A stretch of DNA of 10,102 nt from Bdellovibrionales bacterium (GTDB lineage: Bacteria > Bdellovibrionota > Bdellovibrionia > Bdellovibrionales > UBA1609). The notes under the pieces are model-generated. The model had not been told where the DNA came from and did not search any database. It saw only the letters and a program-made list of their open reading frames with translations. A program made the translations under genes and the position numbers. Within the stretch, counting starts at the first letter, position 1; each line of letters begins with the position of its first letter. Positions 6,859 through 10,102 of the stretch are shown here, one piece after another. The stretch covers positions 1 to 10,102 of the forward strand of contig JAGRAG010000070.1 in the NCBI GenBank assembly GCA_020435025.1. Direction: 5' to 3'.

Positions 6859-6888
6859 ATTATAGTTCTGCTTGCACTAAGGTTCTAA
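6859..6888 (-). promoter_or_regulatory. Candidate promoter driving a long subtilase leader
   Basis: The minus strand has a perfect TATAAT (6859-6864) and, 18 bases upstream, TTAGAA (6883-6888, 4 of 6). Transcription would start near 6852 and run ~390 bases through the hairpin cluster to the protease start. The region is very AT-rich, and a plus-strand TATAAT also occurs at 6850-6855, so the match may be fortuitous. Confidence 0.3.
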
Positions 6889-6918
6889 CTTTAGATTTAT
6901 CTTCCAAGTTCGAGAGTG

Positions 6919-7095
6919 ATACCAATTCCATTATCAATTACGTTTTTTTGCAGCCCATTTCTTGAATTTCTTTTGCTCAATCGACCCATCCTCAACTTGC
7001 CTCGAGTCACGCCTACGGTGACTCGCAATCATAAAAATGCAAACTTCGAAAAAAAGTCTCACAAAAAGCACGTAATTATTTAATGGAATTGGTAT
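6919..7095. mobile_element. MITE-like element: 177-bp imperfect palindrome with terminal inverted repeats
   Basis: ATACCAATTCCATTA at 6919-6933 recurs as its exact reverse complement at 7081-7095 (15 bp). After a two/three-base asymmetry the match continues as AATTACGT (6936-6943) against ACGTAATT (7070-7077), so each end is about 25 bp. The interior shows weaker symmetry in T-rich and A-rich segments, and the centre holds a perfect eight-bp hairpin, CGAGTCAC (7003-7010) and GTGACTCG (7018-7025), around a seven-base loop. No open frame lies inside. The size, terminal repeats and non-coding interior fit a miniature inverted-repeat transposable element. No clear target-site duplication was seen at the edges (GTG on the left, TATATCC on the right), so it may be old, or could be a hairpin RNA. 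Confidence 0.55.
7003..7025. repeat. Central perfect hairpin of the palindromic element
   Basis: Eight-bp perfect stem CGAGTCAC/GTGACTCG with loop GCCTACG. It is GC-richer than its surroundings and sits in the middle of the 177-bp element. Confidence 0.6.
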
Positions 7096-7506
7096 TATAT
7101 CCACGGACCAGATCTAAGGCGGTGTCGGTGTAGGATCAAATTGAAAATATTTTTAATATTGATAAATCTATTTTTCGACAGTGGGCAGTTCAATCTAAAA
7201 GAAAGAGACGTACCAACTTAAAGCCGCACTTCCTTAAACATGAGTTCAATAACTGAATTAGCATCTATATTTCGATATATACTCTTCCGATTACAAAACT
7301 TCGCGTTATTCAAACAATACTTTGACAGCTTTTCATTTTAACAAATTTCTCTCTATGTGGTTCCATAACGTGTCTTGATTTTTAAGAGGCTCCCGGGCAC
7401 ATCATCATTTAAAATACCTCTTAAAACAGATCTCACAGCGCCTAGATCGCAGAGACAATGGCTCTTAACAGCATCGTGAATTCCCTAAAATTTCGTCAAA
7501 AACCCC
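7096..7506. other. Non-coding region upstream of the HNH gene
   Basis: No gene was recognised in these 411 bases. They are AT-rich and contain the small stem TATAT-TTCG-ATATA near 7266-7280 and the larger hairpin at 7380-7426. The region may be a mobile-element graveyard or a long regulatory leader; nothing decides between these. Confidence 0.45.
7380..7426. repeat. Ten-bp inverted repeat enclosing a CCCGGG core
   Basis: TTTTAAGAGG (7380-7389) and CCTCTTAAAA (7417-7426) are exact reverse complements, 27 bases apart. The loop contains CTCCCGGGCAC, which shares the CCCGGGCA core of the palindromes in the HNH gene. It lies ~85 bases upstream of the HNH -10 box, so it could be an operator or an RNA hairpin. 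Confidence 0.45.
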
Positions 7507-7507
7507 A

Positions 7508-7516
7508 TGGTATATT
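7508..7516 (+). promoter_or_regulatory. Extended -10 promoter of the HNH gene
   Basis: TGGTATATT gives a TGn extension plus TATATT (5 of 6). No good -35 is seen, as is common for extended -10 promoters. Transcription would begin near 7523, about 26 bases before the ATG at 7549. The in-frame ATG at 7507 therefore lies inside the promoter and is unlikely to be the start. Confidence 0.5.
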
Positions 7517-7548
7517 GCTCTCAGATTTTCTTCTTAAAAGGGGTGAAC

Positions 7549-8760
7549 ATGTATACAAGATTGCAAAAAGCTAAAAAAACTTATAGCCGTAAACAGTTTA
7601 TCGAATTTCATCGACAAGCGAAAAATTCCGCTCATGCTTTAAAGCAATGTGAAAAAGAACTCATCACCTCCTTGCAACAGGTCTATACCACCTGCACTCA
7701 CTCTTATTTTGGATATCGTTCTCTATACACTTATGCTCTTAAGGCATTAGATCTCACCGAGTCTCAGGCCTATTCCTATATTGCTGTCGCTAAAGCTGGT
7801 CTTACTTGCTCTCCTTTAAATCAAGCTCTATTAAATCAGGAATTGTCTGTTAGTAAAGCGGCTCGAATTGTTTCGGTGATTGATGCAGAAAACTCGGCCG
7901 AATGGGTTGAAAAAGCCAAAACTCTAACAAAAAGGGAACTGGAAAAACAAATTGCAACAGAGAATCCTAAAGCTCGAATCAGTGATCATTTTCGTCATAT
8001 CGACAAAGATCTTTTACACATGCAGGCTGGGATCAGTGAAGAGTGCTTTAGAAAGTTTCAACGGGCTCAGCAACTTTACCTACAAAAAAATCCCAAGGCC
8101 TTTAAAGCCAAAGTCGACGATGTTCTCAATTGGTGCCTTCAAGAGCTTCTCGAACGCCATGATCCCGTCATCAAAGCAGAAAGAGTTCTTAGAAAAAAAC
8201 GACACAAGGTACAAGATCAAAACGATTTTTCTGCCCGGGCAGAAACCCGGCGCTCCCAATCACGTATCAAGACTCGTAGTGCATCCGAGTTCGATGCTAA
8301 ATGCCCTGTTACATCAGATAGCTCTGGTAAGACGACGGCAAAAAATCACAATAAAGTGGGCGACAAAAGCAAGCAAATCATACAAATCGACGACCGATTT
8401 GAGCCGTCAAAAAACTTAGATACGAATAAAGACAATACAAACCAAATCAATCGGGATGCAAACACTGGAGGCCTTCACATTTCAAATCAGCAAAACCAGA
8501 AATTCAAACCACAAAAAATCTCTGCCCGGGCAGAAATATCCCAAAGAAAAAAACTGCCCGCAAAAACAAAACATCAGGTGATTTTAAGGGATCGCGGTCA
8601 GTGCCAGCATTTAAATAAGCTGGGAGACCGATGTTTGGAATCCACAAGAATTGAAATTCATCACATTCGACCGCTCCATCTTGGAGGATCAGATAACCTT
8701 GAAAATCTTGTTACTCTCTGTCAAGAGCATCACAAATGTGTTCATTCATCTCTTAGATAA
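7549..8760 (+). CDS. HNH endonuclease-domain protein with long N-terminal helical region
   Basis: The protein has 403 residues from the ATG at 7549, which follows AAAAGGGGTG. Residues 1-~215 are helical and charged, a DNA-binding-looking region also typical of bacterial HNH proteins with an N-terminal DUF222-like part. Residues ~215-330 are a polar, probably disordered linker containing S-A-R-A-E twice (228-232 and 325-329). Residues ~333-403 form an HNH domain: RDRGQC352, DRC362, I-E-I-H371-H372-I-R-P-L-H-L-G-G, N386-LVTLC391 and H394-H395, giving the metal and catalytic residues plus a likely zinc-binding cysteine set. It should cut DNA in the cytoplasm. No methylase, intron or phage gene lies beside it, so restriction, homing or competence roles are all open. 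It stands alone between repeat-rich non-coding DNA, suggesting an accessory gene. Confidence 0.85.
   Translation: MYTRLQKAKKTYSRKQFIEFHRQAKNSAHALKQCEKELITSLQQVYTTCTHSYFGYRSLYTYALKALDLTESQAYSYIAVAKAGLTCSPLNQALLNQELSVSKAARIVSVIDAENSAEWVEKAKTLTKRELEKQIATENPKARISDHFRHIDKDLLHMQAGISEECFRKFQRAQQLYLQKNPKAFKAKVDDVLNWCLQELLERHDPVIKAERVLRKKRHKVQDQNDFSARAETRRSQSRIKTRSASEFDAKCPVTSDSSGKTTAKNHNKVGDKSKQIIQIDDRFEPSKNLDTNKDNTNQINRDANTGGLHISNQQNQKFKPQKISARAEISQRKKLPAKTKHQVILRDRGQCQHLNKLGDRCLESTRIEIHHIRPLHLGGSDNLENLVTLCQEHHKCVHSSLR
8228..8245. repeat. 18-bp perfect palindrome, copy 1, in the HNH gene
   Basis: TTTCTGCCCGGGCAGAAA is a perfect palindrome in the linker-coding part. It shares 16 identical bases (8230-8245) with copy 2, encodes S-A-R-A-E, and is followed directly by another CCCGG. 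Confidence 0.85.
8521..8536. repeat. GC-rich palindrome, copy 2, in the HNH gene
   Basis: TCTGCCCGGGCAGAAA repeats copy 1 exactly, 291 bases downstream (97 codons) and in the same frame. Its palindromic core is 14 bp (8521-8534). Confidence 0.85.
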
Positions 8761-8837
8761 ATGGCTTTCTATATAAAAGTTACCTATTGAATTATGCGCC
8801 TTATCAGTCAATACATCTTGTACAATTGGCAACCGCT

Positions 8838-8856
8838 TCTCGTGAGATTGTTTTTT
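8838..8856 (+). terminator. Weak candidate terminator after the HNH gene
   Basis: A four-bp stem TCTC/GAGA is followed by TTG and a run of six Ts. The stem is too short to be convincing, but it is the only hairpin plus T-run seen downstream of the HNH gene. Confidence 0.25.
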
Positions 8857-8934
8857 CAGGTTAGAAAGTGTATCCTATTAGACTACAGACAGAGTCTTGC
8901 AACAATACTTCTTTGATCAATGCAGCCAGACTCA

Positions 8935-9056
8935 CATAACTCAATCTACATAACTCAATCTACATAACCCAATTTACATAACTCAATCTACATGACCCAA
9001 TTTACATAACTAATCCTTCATAACCTTCTACCAACATAACTCACACTGCGTAACCT
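8935..9056. repeat. 14-bp tandem repeat array (consensus CATAACTCAATCTA)
   Basis: Five contiguous 14-base units run from 8935 to 9004. Units 1, 2 and 4 are identical (CATAACTCAATCTA); unit 3 is CATAACCCAATTTA and unit 5 is CATGACCCAATTTA. Three or four degenerate units follow to about 9056, each starting with CATAAC or CGTAAC. The unit length is not a multiple of three, so the array is unlikely to be coding. Units 3 and 5 share the CCCAATTTA variant, suggesting that a 28-base two-unit block was duplicated. Confidence 0.85.
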
Positions 9057-9158
9057 GGCCTCTCGTTTTGTTAAATTCCTTTGAAGGACATTCAAGATGT
9101 ACAAATCTACTGACTCGTCAGTCATATGCTATGATTTTTGAGTACAATTGAATAAAAT

Positions 9159-10102
9159 CTACTGGTACGTAATTAATTGCTGAACCTTAACCTGTCCCTT
9201 AACGGCATCAGGAAGATAGGTCGCCGCGATATCTTTGTGTTCGTTAAAAAAACAGACGGTTGCAGGTTTCAATTGAGAGAGGTCTCTCGCCAATTGATAG
9301 TGATGGCTCTCACAAAGACGTCGCTCCAATAACCGGTCAAGCTGATCCTTTACTTTGAAAACTGATGAACCGACAATAGCTAACTCATATCGTCTAAGAT
9401 GAGCATTGGCGACCAATGAGGCCGGTACAGCCTTGATTTCTAATTCTTGAAAAAGAACTTCGATCTCCTGGATCAATGAAGCCGCTATAGATTCATCAAT
9501 CTTTTCTCCAACAAGATCGGCCGTAGCAAGTCGGCCCTCAAACTCAAAACAGGGTAGGCCGTTCCAAATCTCCGTCACACGCAATTGATCCCCTAACAGA
9601 TAATTTCTGAGCCCAGAGGCTGTCCACAAAAGAGGGGCGACCCGTTGTCCCGGCTGCAAATCCCATCCTTTGACAATCTTTTGATTCTCTAAACAAAGAA
9701 ACTCAAAATAATGTGAGGTAAAGGCTAATACTTTTTTGTCACGAATAGGCAAAGTCACGGCCGCCTCAGTGGACCAAACGCCTTTGCTATGAATCTTTAC
9801 ATTAGGAAAAAGACTTTGCAATTCACCGACAAATCGAGCCGACGGTCCAGAATCCCAACACGAGATCACTTGCAGCTGCGGCCAAAGTTTCTGAAAAAAA
9901 AGAGGGCCTGCTTCAGGACCATCAAAGACATCTTTTCGTAAACTCTTTAACTCAGACCAGTGACTTTCAATCGATTTAGCTACTTCTAGCCAATAGGTCG
10001 GACTCCATATCGAACTGAATGTCAGATTCTTCGTTTTCACAAGATATGTTAAAAGATGCCACCAAGCTTCCTCACTGGTTTTTGCCCACTCCACTTCACG
10101 AG
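9159..10102 (-). CDS. GH3-family acyl-adenylate/acyl-amido synthetase (partial, N-terminus outside window)
   Basis: The minus-strand frame is open to the window edge, so about 314 C-terminal residues are seen. The family is usually ~500-560 residues, so the GTG at 10094 is not likely the true start and the N-terminal ATP-binding loop lies outside. GH3 hallmarks, numbered from that GTG: ISCWDSG (77-83), GVWSTEAAV (105-113, the family's SSEG-like motif), YFEF (129-132), the LLWTASGLRNYLLGD stretch (155-169, matching the GLYRYxxGD signature with the first Arg shifted), and FEFEGR (183-188). The C-terminal domain shows a DQLDRLLERRL segment. GH3 enzymes activate carboxylic acids as adenylates and, in plants, join them to amino acids; the bacterial substrate is unknown. 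The family call is good, the substrate is not readable. Confidence 0.8.
   Translation of the reverse strand, partial: REVEWAKTSEEAWWHLLTYLVKTKNLTFSSIWSPTYWLEVAKSIESHWSELKSLRKDVFDGPEAGPLFFQKLWPQLQVISCWDSGPSARFVGELQSLFPNVKIHSKGVWSTEAAVTLPIRDKKVLAFTSHYFEFLCLENQKIVKGWDLQPGQRVAPLLWTASGLRNYLLGDQLRVTEIWNGLPCFEFEGRLATADLVGEKIDESIAASLIQEIEVLFQELEIKAVPASLVANAHLRRYELAIVGSSVFKVKDQLDRLLERRLCESHHYQLARDLSQLKPATVCFFNEHKDIAATYLPDAVKGQVKVQQLITYQ

Larger units (their letters stand above)
6465..6918. other. Non-coding region upstream of the subtilase
   Basis: No convincing gene was found on either strand. A plus-strand GTG-started frame (6594-6788) and two short minus-strand frames give lysine/arginine-rich or unrecognisable peptides without a ribosome binding site. 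The region holds the hairpin cluster, a repeated word CAAGATGG/CCATCTTG (6722-6729 and inverted at 6631-6638), and a nearer, weaker minus-strand promoter candidate: TTGCGG, 17 bases, TATTAA within about 6489-6518. Confidence 0.5.
8761..9158. other. Convergent intergenic region between the HNH and GH3 genes
   Basis: This 398-base region shows no gene. It contains a weak plus-strand terminator candidate, the 14-bp tandem repeat array, and near its right end ACTGACTCGTCAGT (9109-9122), a six-bp inverted repeat with a two-base centre. Both flanking genes end here, so the repeats are not in an upstream promoter region of either. Confidence 0.6.

Noticed and set aside
7507..7548. HNH gene start at 7507
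   Set aside because: This ATG has no ribosome binding site and overlaps the extended -10 box; the ATG at 7549 has AGGGGTG upstream.
7952..8419. Second plus-strand frame of 155 codons inside the HNH gene
   Set aside because: It lies wholly inside the well-supported HNH frame with no start signal and no recognisable domain.
7549..8760. Homing endonuclease of a self-splicing intron or a restriction enzyme of an R-M pair
   Set aside because: No intron-like flanks, no host gene interruption and no methyltransferase in the window support either.
8935..9056. CRISPR array
   Set aside because: The repeats are 14 bases and directly contiguous with no unique spacers, and no cas gene is present.

Overview
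The window reads as a chromosomal segment of a moderately low-GC Gram-negative bacterium. The strong Shine-Dalgarno sequences, lipoprotein and periplasmic hydrolases, c-di-GMP proteins, a GH3-type acyl-adenylate enzyme and an HNH protein with a long N-terminal helical region would suit a Bdellovibrionota-like (formerly deltaproteobacterial) genome. That assignment is an impression from gene content, not proven by any marker gene.

Left part (1-3530): three minus-strand envelope genes. From upstream to downstream they are an inner-membrane-anchored SGNH-type hydrolase (2011-3213), a lipoprotein lytic transglycosylase (752-1843), and a multi-pass membrane PilZ protein (1-755, running off the window). 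The last two overlap by four bases (GTGA) and are probably translationally coupled. A 317-base divergent intergenic region separates them from the plus-strand diguanylate cyclase (3531-4625), which has an intact active site and I-site. A c-di-GMP synthase and a candidate c-di-GMP receptor coupled to a cell-wall enzyme therefore lie within 4 kb.

Middle part (4608-6464): the cyclase overlaps tail-to-tail by 18 bases with a divergent AlkD-like DNA alkylation repair protein (start revised to 5300). Upstream of that is a secreted subtilase (5430-6464) that lacks an obvious propeptide. Between the two lies a decayed second copy of the subtilase C-terminus (about 5319-5426), in the same frame and interrupted by stops, the relic of a tandem paralogue or tail duplication.

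Right part (6465-9158): a gene-poor, accessory-looking stretch. About 1.08 kb of non-coding DNA holds a hairpin-rich block with mutually exclusive stems upstream of the subtilase, a 177-bp imperfect palindrome with about 25-bp terminal inverted repeats (MITE-like), and a 47-base hairpin upstream of an HNH nuclease gene (7549-8760). That gene carries two identical 16-base copies of a GC-rich palindrome in its linker. It is followed by an array of 14-bp tandem repeats. The window closes with the C-terminal part of a minus-strand GH3-family gene (9159-10102, start outside the window).

No rRNA, tRNA or CRISPR array was seen. The most unusual material is the non-coding architecture around the HNH gene and the protease-tail relic; no complete new multi-gene system is evident.
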